Source of the DNA: Leptolyngbya sp. FACHB-321
GTDB lineage: Bacteria; Cyanobacteriota; Cyanobacteriia; Leptolyngbyales; Leptolyngbyaceae
Assembly: GCF_014695975.1 (NCBI RefSeq)
Contig: NZ_JACJPI010000058.1
Coordinates: 558,001-622,000 of the forward strand
Reading direction: 5' to 3'
DNA: 64,000 nucleotides
The notes beneath the pieces are model-generated. The model did no database searches. It worked only from the letters and a program-made list of their open reading frames with translations, and was not told where the DNA came from. The translations under genes and the position numbers were made by a program. Positions within the stretch are counted from its first letter, which is position 1. Each line of letters starts with the position of its first letter. Below, in pieces: positions 17,818 through 26,684 of this stretch.

Positions 17818-18978
17818 TTAAAAGTCTACGCCGCGTTTAAGGTCAATGCCTTTTTCGGCGTAGTGCTTGTGGCAAATCATTTCAGAGTGGATGCTAGCAA
17901 GGTCGAAGTAGGCAGGAGGGTTTTTGCAGCGCCCGGTGATGATAACTTCGGTATCGCGGGGTTTACGCAGCAGCGCCTGAACGATCGGTTCTTCTGGCAG
18001 CAACTCTAAATCGACAGTAGGATTCAGTTCATCCAAAATGATGGTTTTGTACAGCCCCGACGCGATCGCGGCTCTAGCAATTTCCCAGCCGCGTTCTGCC
18101 TCGACGTAATCAAGTTCCTGCTGCTGCCCACGCCAAACGATCGCGTCGCGTCCGCAGCGTTGATGATCCACAAGATTAGGATAACTTTGGTTAAGGGCGG
18201 CGATCGCAGCATCTTCGGTATAGCCACTGCCGCCCTTGAGCCACTGCATAATCAGCACACGATGAGATTTGTCCTGACTGATGCCTTTGCCGATCGCTTG
18301 CAACGCTTTACCAAGCGCACTCGTCGATTTACCTTTGCCTGATCCAGTGTAAATCTCGATACCGGCAATGCCCTGCTCTTTGGCACCAGCGTGGTAATGA
18401 GGACGCATTTCTGAGTGCAAGTCAGCAACATCAAGCAGCGGTTGGGGTGCGCCACGACCCGTTGCAATGACTTCCATATGATCAGGTTTGCGCTTGAGGG
18501 CACTGACCACTTCCTCGACCGGCAACAAGCCCAGATCCAACACAGGGTTCAGCTCATCGAGTACAACGACAGAGTAAAGACCGGAAGCGATCGCACCCTT
18601 TGCTACATCCCAGCCGCGCTGTGCTTCAAGCGTGTCAAAACGGGTAATATCGTCTGCCCCAAAAAATTCGGCTCTGCCCGTACGCACCTGATCAATCAGA
18701 TGCGGAAAGCCACGCTGCAATGCCTCGATCGCCCCATCTTCGTCATACGTCCGTCCGGGTCCCTTCAGAAAGCGCAGCAGCAACACACGGGTCTGCAAGT
18801 CGGAGTGAATGCCCAAACCAATGGAACGTAGCACTACGCCCAACGCTGCTTGAGACTTTCCCTTTCCAGCGCCATCGTACACATGAATTTGCCCAGTGAG
18901 CCGCTCGGAGCGTGCATTCGCCGTCCGAATTCCAATGCCTGTGCGTGTCATAGGCTCCAACGTTTGCTGCCGCTTCAT
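17818..18978 (-). CDS. Tandem-domain ATP:corrinoid adenosyltransferase (CobA/BtuR type)
   Basis: 386 residues from the ATG at 18976-18978, which has an AGGA about 9 bases upstream; an ATG at 18951 is also possible, and the longer frame to 19170 is not credible. Two copies of the BtuR/CobA P-loop fold lie in tandem: Walker A GAGKGKSQ (36-43) and GSGKGKST (212-219), each followed by LDELNP and TGRG/TGRC segments. The enzyme transfers adenosyl from ATP to the corrinoid cobalt in B12 synthesis or salvage. Both copies keep the catalytic motifs. Convergent with the gene at 17020. No cobalamin riboswitch was seen. Confidence 0.85.
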   Translation of the reverse strand: MKRQQTLEPMTRTGIGIRTANARSERLTGQIHVYDGAGKGKSQAALGVVLRSIGLGIHSDLQTRVLLLRFLKGPGRTYDEDGAIEALQRGFPHLIDQVRTGRAEFFGADDITRFDTLEAQRGWDVAKGAIASGLYSVVVLDELNPVLDLGLLPVEEVVSALKRKPDHMEVIATGRGAPQPLLDVADLHSEMRPHYHAGAKEQGIAGIEIYTGSGKGKSTSALGKALQAIGKGISQDKSHRVLIMQWLKGGSGYTEDAAIAALNQSYPNLVDHQRCGRDAIVWRGQQQELDYVEAERGWEIARAAIASGLYKTIILDELNPTVDLELLPEEPIVQALLRKPRDTEVIITGRCKNPPAYFDLASIHSEMICHKHYAEKGIDLKRGVDF

Positions 18979-19377
18979 TTTAACGAATCCTGCCTCTTTT
19001 AGCGCATTCGTTTGTGAGTTTACGCTATATGTAGCGGTCTGGCGCATAAAGTAGCCGTTAAACACCTCGACTGTCTGAAACAAGTTGGGCGCGTGCTTCG
19101 TGCAATGAAGGACGATCGAGCGCGCTTTTAGAGTTACCTTTAGGTGGGGTTGTATGATCAAACAGCGCACAATGCAGCCGCAGACGGAAAGAAGCTCTAA
19201 GGCGATCGCTAGCTACCGACTTGATCAGCCTCTGTAACACCCAACTTGTGTTGATAAGCTTAAATGGGTTAATCGTTGTGTGGATCGGTTCGACAACGTT
19301 AGAGGGGCATCTGTTTTCCACTCACGTCGCTTGTGTTGACCGTTCGATGCTTTCATTTAGCGGAAGGGGCATTGTAT
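18979..19377. other. Gene-free stretch between divergent genes
   Basis: It holds the promoters of the adenosyltransferase (minus) and the C39-like protease (plus). I see no RNA gene, riboswitch or credible ORF. Confidence 0.45.
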
Positions 19378-20190
19378 ATGAGGCTCAAAGTTGTTCAAAA
19401 CACTACATTCAAGCAATCGACTGCTGATGCTGACAAACTATCTGCAAAAGATAAGGTGTCTGTAGCCGCAGGAAAGGTTTTTGAGTTGAGTTCCTGGAAA
19501 TTTGTTGAGAAAGACCATCTCAAGGTCGCGATCTTAGGTGAGGTACTGGGCGATCCACCCCGCAATACCTGGCACACCTATGGGTATCATGTGCAGTTAA
19601 TCGACAGCAAGGGCAAAGTGGCTTACAGTAAGCCCCAGCCTGCACCCGCGCCACCACCCGGTGCACTGCCAAAAAGCAAGAATCTCAACATTCCGTATAA
19701 AAGCCAGCTTGACAATGCCGTGAACCCAACCGGGGCCTGCAATGTTACTAGCTTTGCAATGGTGATGGCGTACTTCCGCATTAAGCAGCGCACCAGTGCC
19801 GCCCAGTACGAGGACGAACTGTATCGTTATATGGATGGCAATGGCTTGAGCCGTCACGAGCCGGACGATCTGGCAAGGATGGCGAGAGCGTATGGCATTG
19901 AGAATAACCTGACCCTGCGAGGTAGTTTGGCAGATATTCGCAAGGCGATCGCCGAAGGTCGTCCCTGCATTATCCACGGTTACTTCACGAGCTTTGGTCA
20001 TATCGTGGTCGTGCGTGGCTACAACCAGAGCGGCTTCTACGTTAATGATCCCTACGGCGAGTGGACGGCTTCTGGCTATCTCACCGATCGCTCTGGGCAG
20101 AACCTTTTTTATTCCAACAGCCTGATTCAAAGCAAATGCAGCCCCGAAGGTTCCAACTATGTTTGGCTACACCGTTTGTCTAAGGCTTAG
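19378..20190 (+). CDS. C39-like papain-fold peptidase
   Basis: 270 residues from the ATG at 19378, preceded by GGAAGGGG; the frame opens earlier at 19333 but without a good site. Residues 1-90 form a small beta-rich domain and 90-100 a Pro-rich linker. The C-terminal half has the C39-2 peptidase pattern: Gln110 (YKSQLDN), nucleophile Cys121 (NPTGACNVTSFAM), His208 (SFGHIVVVRGY) and Asp224 (VNDPYG). Such proteins cleave peptides or peptidoglycan-linked substrates. No signal peptide is seen, and location and substrate are unclear. Confidence 0.8.
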   Translation: MRLKVVQNTTFKQSTADADKLSAKDKVSVAAGKVFELSSWKFVEKDHLKVAILGEVLGDPPRNTWHTYGYHVQLIDSKGKVAYSKPQPAPAPPPGALPKSKNLNIPYKSQLDNAVNPTGACNVTSFAMVMAYFRIKQRTSAAQYEDELYRYMDGNGLSRHEPDDLARMARAYGIENNLTLRGSLADIRKAIAEGRPCIIHGYFTSFGHIVVVRGYNQSGFYVNDPYGEWTASGYLTDRSGQNLFYSNSLIQSKCSPEGSNYVWLHRLSKA

Positions 20191-20319
20191 GGTTTGTAAA
20201 AAAGCAGCTATTGGTTTAGATGAGCGGTCAGCGTTTGGTGCGAGAACCGATGCTAGTCGCTGAAAGCTGAGCGCTAGTGGCTAAATAGCTGTTTAGCTAC
20301 CAATCAACTTAGCTATCAA

Positions 20320-21078
20320 TCAACGTGATCGCTTGGCGATCGGTAATTGCAGTCGTGCTATCAGCTTTGCCAAATGCGGTTCAAAGCGCTGGAAGTCTTC
20401 GAGCGTCTTAAACTTGCCTGTCTCTGATGTAGCATCAAACGCAGTTGTGATGATATACAGCGTGGCACCATCAAAGGCAACATAGCCAACGCGCTGTTCG
20501 TGGATGTCCTTATCTTGTTTGATGCCTGAAAAACCGTAGCGGAATCCCTTTAGCTTACCAAGCGACACTTGTATAGGTGGCTGAGAGGCAAAGGTAATGC
20601 TGTCACCGTATGCAGTCTTGCGATCGTCTTTAAAGAAGGCGTAGTAGTCTTCGACCCAGGCTTTAAGGGCGATCGCCACCTGCTTGCGATATTTAGGAGC
20701 AGCGTAGTTTGCCTTGGCTGGAATGCCTGCCTCTTTCAGCTTTTGCCTCAAATCAGGTCGGCTGCTAATGAGGTGTGTTCCCAGTTCTACCGTGCCGACT
20801 AGAGCCTGTTGATCGTACACACAGAGCATCGGCGCTTTGCTACTGCGATCGCACGGTGCCACACGCCACGGTGAGGGTGGTTGAGCCTTGCCCAATGCCC
20901 GCGTCCACACACTTACCTCACGCAAATTGGCAGGCAGCATCGGCTTGATGGGATCAGCCGCCAACAAACGATCGCCAAAAACGGGTTTGGTACTAACGGA
21001 AACAGCAGCTAGAGCGATCGCCAAACAGCCAAAGCGCAGGCTTCTCACAAGCAATCTCGTCATAACCAGTGATGCCAT
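20320..21078 (-). CDS. Hypothetical exported protein
   Basis: 252 residues from the ATG at 21076-21078; the frame extends to a TTG at 21090. A signal-peptide-like hydrophobic stretch (LRFGCLAIALAAVSVSTKPVFG) is followed by a mixed soluble domain. Landmarks are CDRSSKAPMLCVYD and GFRYGFSGIKQDKDIHEQRVG. No family recognised; the envelope or periplasm is the likely location. Single gene, convergent with the C39-like gene. Confidence 0.65.
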   Translation of the reverse strand: MASLVMTRLLVRSLRFGCLAIALAAVSVSTKPVFGDRLLAADPIKPMLPANLREVSVWTRALGKAQPPSPWRVAPCDRSSKAPMLCVYDQQALVGTVELGTHLISSRPDLRQKLKEAGIPAKANYAAPKYRKQVAIALKAWVEDYYAFFKDDRKTAYGDSITFASQPPIQVSLGKLKGFRYGFSGIKQDKDIHEQRVGYVAFDGATLYIITTAFDATSETGKFKTLEDFQRFEPHLAKLIARLQLPIAKRSR

Positions 21079-21090
21079 AGAGGACTTCAA

Positions 21091-21545
21091 ATTAGGATCA
21101 TACGTCGGTTTCTGAATCCATCAGGAGAAAGGCTGAGGGGTGAGGGCTAAAAGTTTTGAGTGCTAAAGTGAACCAGGACATCTATGGCAAAAGGCTAAAG
21201 GCTAAAGGATTAAGTAGAACCCTTACCAGAAGCAGAACTGGGAACCCTAATCTGCTCATCATCTCATTTAGCCAGGAGTACGAAGTTAAGTTAGAACGGC
21301 AAGACACTCAGGTGGGTGGAAATGAGCCTGTGACTGAGTTGGAGAATAGATACCGAGTTGGAGAATAGATACCGTCGGGCAAGCTGCAGCACAAACGTTG
21401 CCCGTTGCGAAAAATGCTACACCGCTAACTCTGAATGTACTGAATTTGTTTCCATAGTACGCAACTGTACTGATCGCAATTTCTGTAACAACTATTGTTG
21501 ATCTATGTTGCATTAAACCTTTCTATAAGCCCGATCGCCGCTGCT
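21091..21545. repeat. Non-coding gap with tandem and short repeats
   Basis: It contains GGCTAAAG-type short repeats (about 21120-21210) and an exact 19-bp tandem duplication, GAGTTGGAGAATAGATACC, at 21336-21354 and 21355-21373. No gene seen. Confidence 0.6.
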
Positions 21546-21975
21546 ATGCCTCATTTACCTCTACTGCGAAAAGGTTTACGAGTGCTTGTATGTCGATGGT
21601 ACTGCTGATTGTAGAGACTTGCTAACGATGTTGTTTGACAGCTATAAGGTTGAAACGACTACAGCAACCTGCGTTAGTGAAGCGATCGAACGCATGCAAC
21701 AAACTCTCCCCGATTTTGTAATTAGTGAGCTTTTTCTGCCGAGTCAAGATGGACACGCACTCATGGATAAGGTGAAAGCCTTTGAAACGACCTATCGTGT
21801 TCAGATTCCGGCAATTGCTTTAACGGTATGTGTTGGAGTGCATGAGCGTACTCGTGCCCTCACGGCTGGGTTTTGTCGGCACTTAGCCAAACCGTTAGAC
21901 ATCGACAAGTTACTTGCTATGATCGTTTGCCGTACCGGGTCGGTTCAAGCGATGGCAGCAAACACCTGTTTATAG
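21546..21975 (+). pseudogene. Response-regulator receiver with a frameshift
   Basis: The ATG at 21546 opens MPHLPLLRKGLRVLV and then runs out of frame at 21591. The receiver continues in the next frame as VDGTADCRDLLTMLF to the end. Removing one base near 21590-21591 joins them as LRVLVVDGTADCRDLL, a normal beta-1/acidic-pocket sequence. In the rest, the phosphoacceptor Asp is replaced by Glu (FVISELFLPSQDG), while the Thr (ALTVC) and the Lys (HLAKP) are kept. Either the gene is broken, or a sequencing error is present; a TTG at 21586 could also give a shortened protein. It sits upstream of a Crp-type regulator. Confidence 0.7.
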
Positions 21976-22038
21976 CAGTCGACTTTTTCTCAAAGAATGT
22001 TCTAAAAAGGGCGACTTCGACGCCGTTATGAGGCTTTT

Positions 22039-22737
22039 ATGACCGCTAAAAATCAAATATTGGCTTTGCTCTCTGCTGATGTGCTCGATCGGCTTACACC
22101 TCATCTTGAGCAGGTTACCTTAAGTCAGGGTTCGATCGTCCATCAGCCTGGCGAGCCATTGCTGCATATCTTTTTCCCACTCGACTGTCTTTTCTCGATC
22201 ACCATCACCATGCAAGATGGTGCGACAGCAGAGGTCGGGATGGTCGGCAATCAAGAAGTGCTGGGTCTTAACGCTTTAATGGGCAACAGTGCAACCACAC
22301 AGACAGCATACATGGTTCAGATCGCAGGCAACGCGATGAGAATTGAGGTGCAGAGACTAGAGGAGGAGTTCAAACGCTATGATGAACTTCACAATTTACT
22401 CCTACGCTACACTCAGGCGTTTATGGTACAGGTCTCTCAAACGGCGGCTTGCAACTCGCTCCACACGCTAGACCAACGCCTACCACGTTGGTTACTCGAA
22501 ACGCAATTCCGTATTGAGTCCGACAATCTGCCGCTAACGCAGGAGTTTATCGCCCATATGCTAGGCGTGCGGCGGGCAGGGGTGACGCTGGCGGCGCAAC
22601 GGCTACAAGAGCGAAAACTGATTCAGTATCAGCGGGGAAGAGTCCAAATCCTCAATCGATCTGGGCTAGAAGCCTCTGCGTGTGAATGTTTCAGAGCCAC
22701 TAAAGCGGAATACGATCGCTTGCTGAGGGGAAATTAA
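22039..22737 (+). CDS. Crp/Fnr-family transcription regulator
   Basis: 232 residues. An N-terminal cyclic-nucleotide-binding beta-roll (about 12-120) and a C-terminal helix-turn-helix (about 150-210, LTQEFIAHMLGVRRAGVTLAA) identify the family. The phosphate-binding cassette of cAMP-binding Crp is not obvious, so the ligand may differ or be absent. It starts 63 bases after the frameshifted receiver gene, in the same direction. Its target genes are not visible. Confidence 0.85.
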   Translation: MTAKNQILALLSADVLDRLTPHLEQVTLSQGSIVHQPGEPLLHIFFPLDCLFSITITMQDGATAEVGMVGNQEVLGLNALMGNSATTQTAYMVQIAGNAMRIEVQRLEEEFKRYDELHNLLLRYTQAFMVQVSQTAACNSLHTLDQRLPRWLLETQFRIESDNLPLTQEFIAHMLGVRRAGVTLAAQRLQERKLIQYQRGRVQILNRSGLEASACECFRATKAEYDRLLRGN

Positions 22738-22782
22738 CATTGCCTTTTTGTCCTTAAACCCGATGATGGTTTTTTCAGCTTT

Positions 22783-24285
22783 TTACTGCAATTGCTCAAT
22801 GAGGCGATCGCCGACTCGCAGAGCATTGGCAATAACCGTCAAACCGGGGCTAACACTGGCATGAGATGGAAAGAAGCTGCTATCGACAACATAGAGATTA
22901 TGCACTTCATGGGTACGGCAGTCTAGATTTAAGACTGAGGTCGCTGGATCTTCGCCAAACCGACAGGTGCCACACTGATGCGCCACAACCTGTACAGGCA
23001 TATCACTACGAGGATGCGTTGTGCGGTTAAATAGATTGGGCTGAGACTGCTCAACGCTTTTCAACGCGTCAACCCAACGATAAACCAGGCGATCGTGCGC
23101 TTCGACGTTATTAGGCGTGTAGTCAATTCGCAGCTTATCTCCCACATAACGAACCCGATTGTCTGCATGGGGCAAGTCTTCTGTTTTCAACCACCAGCCG
23201 ATCGAATGGGTTGCCAACTGCCGCAAGCCAAAATTGGGCATCAGTCGAGATAACGCCGATAAAATGGGAGGGGCTTCGGCAAAAATGACATCCTGGAGAA
23301 TCCCGCCAGAGTTTTGCACATGACCCATCGGATACGGAAAATCCTTGTCTCCCCAGTAAAAATCATTCAGCCCCAGCGTGCGAGAAAACAACCCAGAATT
23401 AGCGGTAGAGGTCAACTGCACGACAACAGACAACAATTGTTTCATCAAGTTGCGACCCACCTGATCAGAGCCATTCGCAATTCCCTTGGGGTGCTTTTCG
23501 TTAGCAGACCGCAACAGCAAGGCTGCCGAATTTACAGCACCACAGGCAAGCACCACAACATCGCCTAAAAATAAATAGGACTGCTCCCCAATCTTTGCCT
23601 CAACTGCTTTGATCTCTGAGCCGGATGGATTGGTATGCAGGAGAACGACCTGGGCAGACGTTTTGAGCGTCACGTTCTCGCTGTTGAGTACGGGAGTAAT
23701 GCCGGTATCTTCAGCATCCGTTCGACCAAAATCACCTAACCCTAGCGGTAGATGAACGGGATGTAACCCTTGCTCAGCCAAAGAACCGCCAATTTGTTGC
23801 ACTAATGGTTCATGGGCAACTTCTGCAAAGGGATAGGCTTCGCTGTGGGATGGCTCGGTTGGATCATCCTCAAACTTACCGTGTACTTGATACAGTTTTT
23901 CTGCTTCCGTATAGTAAGGCTCAAAGTCCTGGTATTTTAATGACCATGCTGGAGAAAGCCCACCTTGATGTTGCACTTGCTCAAAGTCACGTTCGCGCCT
24001 TCGCTGCAAAACACCGCTCCAGATTTTGGTATTGCCACCCACTGCGTAATACGTTTGTGGAGAAAACGGCTCTCCCGAACTGTCGTGCCAGGATTCGGGT
24101 GCATGGTATTGCTCTTTTTTAAAGACTTCTGTATCGATTAACTCTGAGCTTTCGCGGTAAATTAATTCCCCTCGTTCCAGCAGCAAAATCTTTTTGCCAG
24201 TTGGTGCTAATTTACGGGCTAGGGTGCCGCCACCCGCTCCAGTACCGATGATAATCACGTCATAGTGTTGGTCGTCAACGATCAT
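22783..24285 (-). CDS. GMC-family FAD-dependent oxidoreductase
   Basis: 500 residues. The FAD-binding GTGAGGGTLARKLA (14-27), the VGGNTKIWSG segment and the C-terminal catalytic His regions (HQCGTCRFG and SPGLTVIANALRVGDRL) identify a GMC oxidoreductase of the dehydrogenase type. It probably oxidises an alcohol, sugar or sterol-like group and passes electrons to an acceptor. It is the last gene of the terminal oxidase operon, 9 bases after ctaE, which suggests a functional link to the quinone pool. No signal peptide is visible. The middle section (about 180-210) reads short and holds no cysteine cluster. The substrate is unknown. Confidence 0.88.
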   Translation of the reverse strand: MIVDDQHYDVIIIGTGAGGGTLARKLAPTGKKILLLERGELIYRESSELIDTEVFKKEQYHAPESWHDSSGEPFSPQTYYAVGGNTKIWSGVLQRRRERDFEQVQHQGGLSPAWSLKYQDFEPYYTEAEKLYQVHGKFEDDPTEPSHSEAYPFAEVAHEPLVQQIGGSLAEQGLHPVHLPLGLGDFGRTDAEDTGITPVLNSENVTLKTSAQVVLLHTNPSGSEIKAVEAKIGEQSYLFLGDVVVLACGAVNSAALLLRSANEKHPKGIANGSDQVGRNLMKQLLSVVVQLTSTANSGLFSRTLGLNDFYWGDKDFPYPMGHVQNSGGILQDVIFAEAPPILSALSRLMPNFGLRQLATHSIGWWLKTEDLPHADNRVRYVGDKLRIDYTPNNVEAHDRLVYRWVDALKSVEQSQPNLFNRTTHPRSDMPVQVVAHQCGTCRFGEDPATSVLNLDCRTHEVHNLYVVDSSFFPSHASVSPGLTVIANALRVGDRLIEQLQ

Positions 24286-24294
24286 AGGAGTCTC

Positions 24295-24903
24295 CTACTG
24301 CCAAACATAAATTAGCGTGTACAACACGATCCAAATGACATCAACAAAGTGCCAGAACAAAGAGGTTGCCTCGACACCAAAGAAACCATTGTCGTAGTTA
24401 CCGGGGAAGAACGATCGCCCCAGCATCAACCCTTGCAGCAGAATGCCAGTGAGGACATGCAAACCATGAAAGCCAGTGAGTAGATAGAACAGGCTGCCAA
24501 ACAAACCGGACTGATAGGTAAAGGGCAAACCGCGCCATTCCACTGCCTGCCCAAATAGGAAGTAGCCTCCCATAGCCATTGTTGTCAGGAGAAAGAGGCG
24601 AAACCCCCAGAGCTTTTTGTCATGCAAATATCGTTCAGCGACGTAGATCACAAAACTACTGGAGACCAACACGATCGTATTAAGCAATGGTTCTCTGGTT
24701 TCTAGCCCGGTAACGCCTGCTGGATACCAATCAGTTGTGGTGGTTTTGAAGATGGTATAACCCACAAAAAAGCTCAGGAAAATAACACTTTCTGACAGCA
24801 GAAACACAATAAAGCCAAACTTACTGTTTCCTGCTTCGTCATGCTCTTGGTGCTCTCGGACGTTTGCTTCGAGGTCTTGGGAAAGCGCTCTTTCTGCCGT
24901 CAT
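24295..24903 (-). CDS. ctaE: Heme-copper oxidase subunit III (alternative oxidase)
   Basis: 202 residues with five predicted membrane helices, the short form of CtaE. GFIVFLLSESVIFLSFFVGY, TGFHGLHVLTG and SLFWHFVDVIWIVLYTLIYVW are family landmarks. It starts inside the ctaD stop codon (ATGA overlap, 24900-24903), a sign of translational coupling. Confidence 0.93.
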   Translation of the reverse strand: MTAERALSQDLEANVREHQEHDEAGNSKFGFIVFLLSESVIFLSFFVGYTIFKTTTTDWYPAGVTGLETREPLLNTIVLVSSSFVIYVAERYLHDKKLWGFRLFLLTTMAMGGYFLFGQAVEWRGLPFTYQSGLFGSLFYLLTGFHGLHVLTGILLQGLMLGRSFFPGNYDNGFFGVEATSLFWHFVDVIWIVLYTLIYVWQ

Positions 24904-26609
24904 GATGTTTTCTGCTGTGTCAGAGATTCTGGGAAATCAGTCAAGCCAGGGTTTGGAATGTTTTCGACCAACGGTTCGTTTCTGCCGTAGCTATAAGGAC
25001 CCGAAATCACGATCGGCGTTTCTTCATAGTTTTCGACTGAGGGTGGTGAAGAGGTGAGCCACTCTAAGCCGTATGCTCGCCAGGGATTGTTGCCAACTTT
25101 GTCGCCGCGAATCCAGGCGCTCACCATGTTGAGAATAAACGGCAGTGTAGACAGACCCAGTAGAAAGCCACCAATGCTGGCGACCACATTCCAATAAGCA
25201 AACTCTGGATCATAAGAAGCGACCCGACGCGGCATTCCCATCAGCCCCAGGGGATGCATTGGCAAAAAGATTAACGCGGTGCCAATATACGTCAGCGCAA
25301 AATGCAGTTTGCCCAGACCTTCGTAATACATACGCCCTGTCATTTTGGGGAACCAGTGATAGATCCCGGCATAGATGCCCATGACGATCGCCCCGTACAG
25401 CACATAATGAAAGTGACCGACTACGAAGTACGTATTGTGAACGTGAAGATCGATCGGCACTGAACCCAAAAAGATGCCCGTGATGCCTGCAAACAGCCAG
25501 TTGCTAATGCCACCTAGCGCAAACAGCATGGGCGTTGTAAACCGAATTTTGCCACCCCATACGGTCGCGACCCAGCCAAACACCTTAATGCCAGAGGGAA
25601 TGGCAACCAACATGGTCGTCACCATAAAGAACATCCGCATCCAGGGAGGGGTGGCACTGGCGAACATGTGATGCACCCACACAGTGCTGCTGATGATGGT
25701 AATGACGATCGACGAAGCGGCAATCACGCGGTAGCCAAACAACGGCTTACGCGCATGAACGGGCAGCACTTCCGAAAAGATGCCAAAGGCAGGCAACACC
25801 ATCACGTACACGGCGGGATGGGAATAAAACCAGAAAAAATGCTGGTATAGAATGGGATTTCCACCGCGTTCGGGGGCAAAAAAGCTGGTTCCAGCCGTTA
25901 AATCTAGCAGCAACATGATCGCGCCGCCTGTAAGTGATGGCAAGCCATAAAGCTGAATCAACTGTGCCCCTAGCACTGCCCAGACAAAGGCAGGCATTCT
26001 AAACCAGGTCATTCCTGGCGCACGCATCCTAAAAATGGTGGTGACAAAATTCACTGCCCCCATAATCGAGGAAACACCCGAAATGGCGACAGAGAGAATC
26101 CAAAGCACTTGTCCGTTAAGCAAATTTCCGGTTGGATTCTGCAAACTGACAGGTGGATAAGCCCACCAGCCTGACTGCGACGGACCGCCCGGAATCAGAA
26201 AACTCGACAGCATCAACACGCCTGCGATCGGGATCATCCAAAACGAGACCGCATTGAGCCGAGGAAAAGCCATGTCTCGCGCTCCGATCATTAATGGCAC
26301 CAGGTAGTTTCCCAGTCCCACCAAAACGGGAAACGTCCAGAAAAACAGCATGATCGAGCCGTGCATGGTAAACAGCGCGTTATAAACCGTGCGATCGACC
26401 AGATCTGCTTCGGGGGTAATTAGCTCGCCCCGCATAATCATGGCAAACAGTCCGCCAACCAGAAAAAAGACAAAAGACGTGACGATATATTGAATGCCAA
26501 TGACTTTGTGATCGGTGCTGAAGGTAAAAAACCGCTTCCAGTTGTCGGGCGCACCGGGGTACGGTTGTCCGCGAATAATGTCTGGAGCCTCGATCGAAAT
26601 ATTCGTCAT
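24900..26609 (-). CDS. ctaD: Heme-copper oxidase subunit I, A2 type (alternative oxidase)
   Basis: 569 residues with 12 membrane helices. Metal ligands: His83 (low-spin heme), His264, His313 and His314 (CuB), His399 (high-spin heme) and His401. Tyr268 is the cross-linked tyrosine. Around it the sequence is YSHPAVY (262-268). The A1-type glutamate before the tyrosine is missing and a Tyr-Ser pair replaces it, the mark of A2-type oxidases. It reduces O2 to water with proton pumping. With subunit II lacking CuA, quinol is the likely donor. Confidence 0.95.
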   Translation of the reverse strand: MTNISIEAPDIIRGQPYPGAPDNWKRFFTFSTDHKVIGIQYIVTSFVFFLVGGLFAMIMRGELITPEADLVDRTVYNALFTMHGSIMLFFWTFPVLVGLGNYLVPLMIGARDMAFPRLNAVSFWMIPIAGVLMLSSFLIPGGPSQSGWWAYPPVSLQNPTGNLLNGQVLWILSVAISGVSSIMGAVNFVTTIFRMRAPGMTWFRMPAFVWAVLGAQLIQLYGLPSLTGGAIMLLLDLTAGTSFFAPERGGNPILYQHFFWFYSHPAVYVMVLPAFGIFSEVLPVHARKPLFGYRVIAASSIVITIISSTVWVHHMFASATPPWMRMFFMVTTMLVAIPSGIKVFGWVATVWGGKIRFTTPMLFALGGISNWLFAGITGIFLGSVPIDLHVHNTYFVVGHFHYVLYGAIVMGIYAGIYHWFPKMTGRMYYEGLGKLHFALTYIGTALIFLPMHPLGLMGMPRRVASYDPEFAYWNVVASIGGFLLGLSTLPFILNMVSAWIRGDKVGNNPWRAYGLEWLTSSPPSVENYEETPIVISGPYSYGRNEPLVENIPNPGLTDFPESLTQQKTS

Positions 26610-26684
26610 AAAGTCCTTAATCCTTCGCTAATCCTTCAAGTCCTTACGGGACGCTACACAAACGCTAAATAAGAGCAAGCTGCA

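Noticed and set aside
18979..19170. N-terminal extension of the adenosyltransferase
   Set aside because: Not similar to the family; the ATG at 18978 has a ribosome-binding site.
18979..19377. Cobalamin riboswitch before the adenosyltransferase
   Set aside because: No B12-box-like sequence was recognised.
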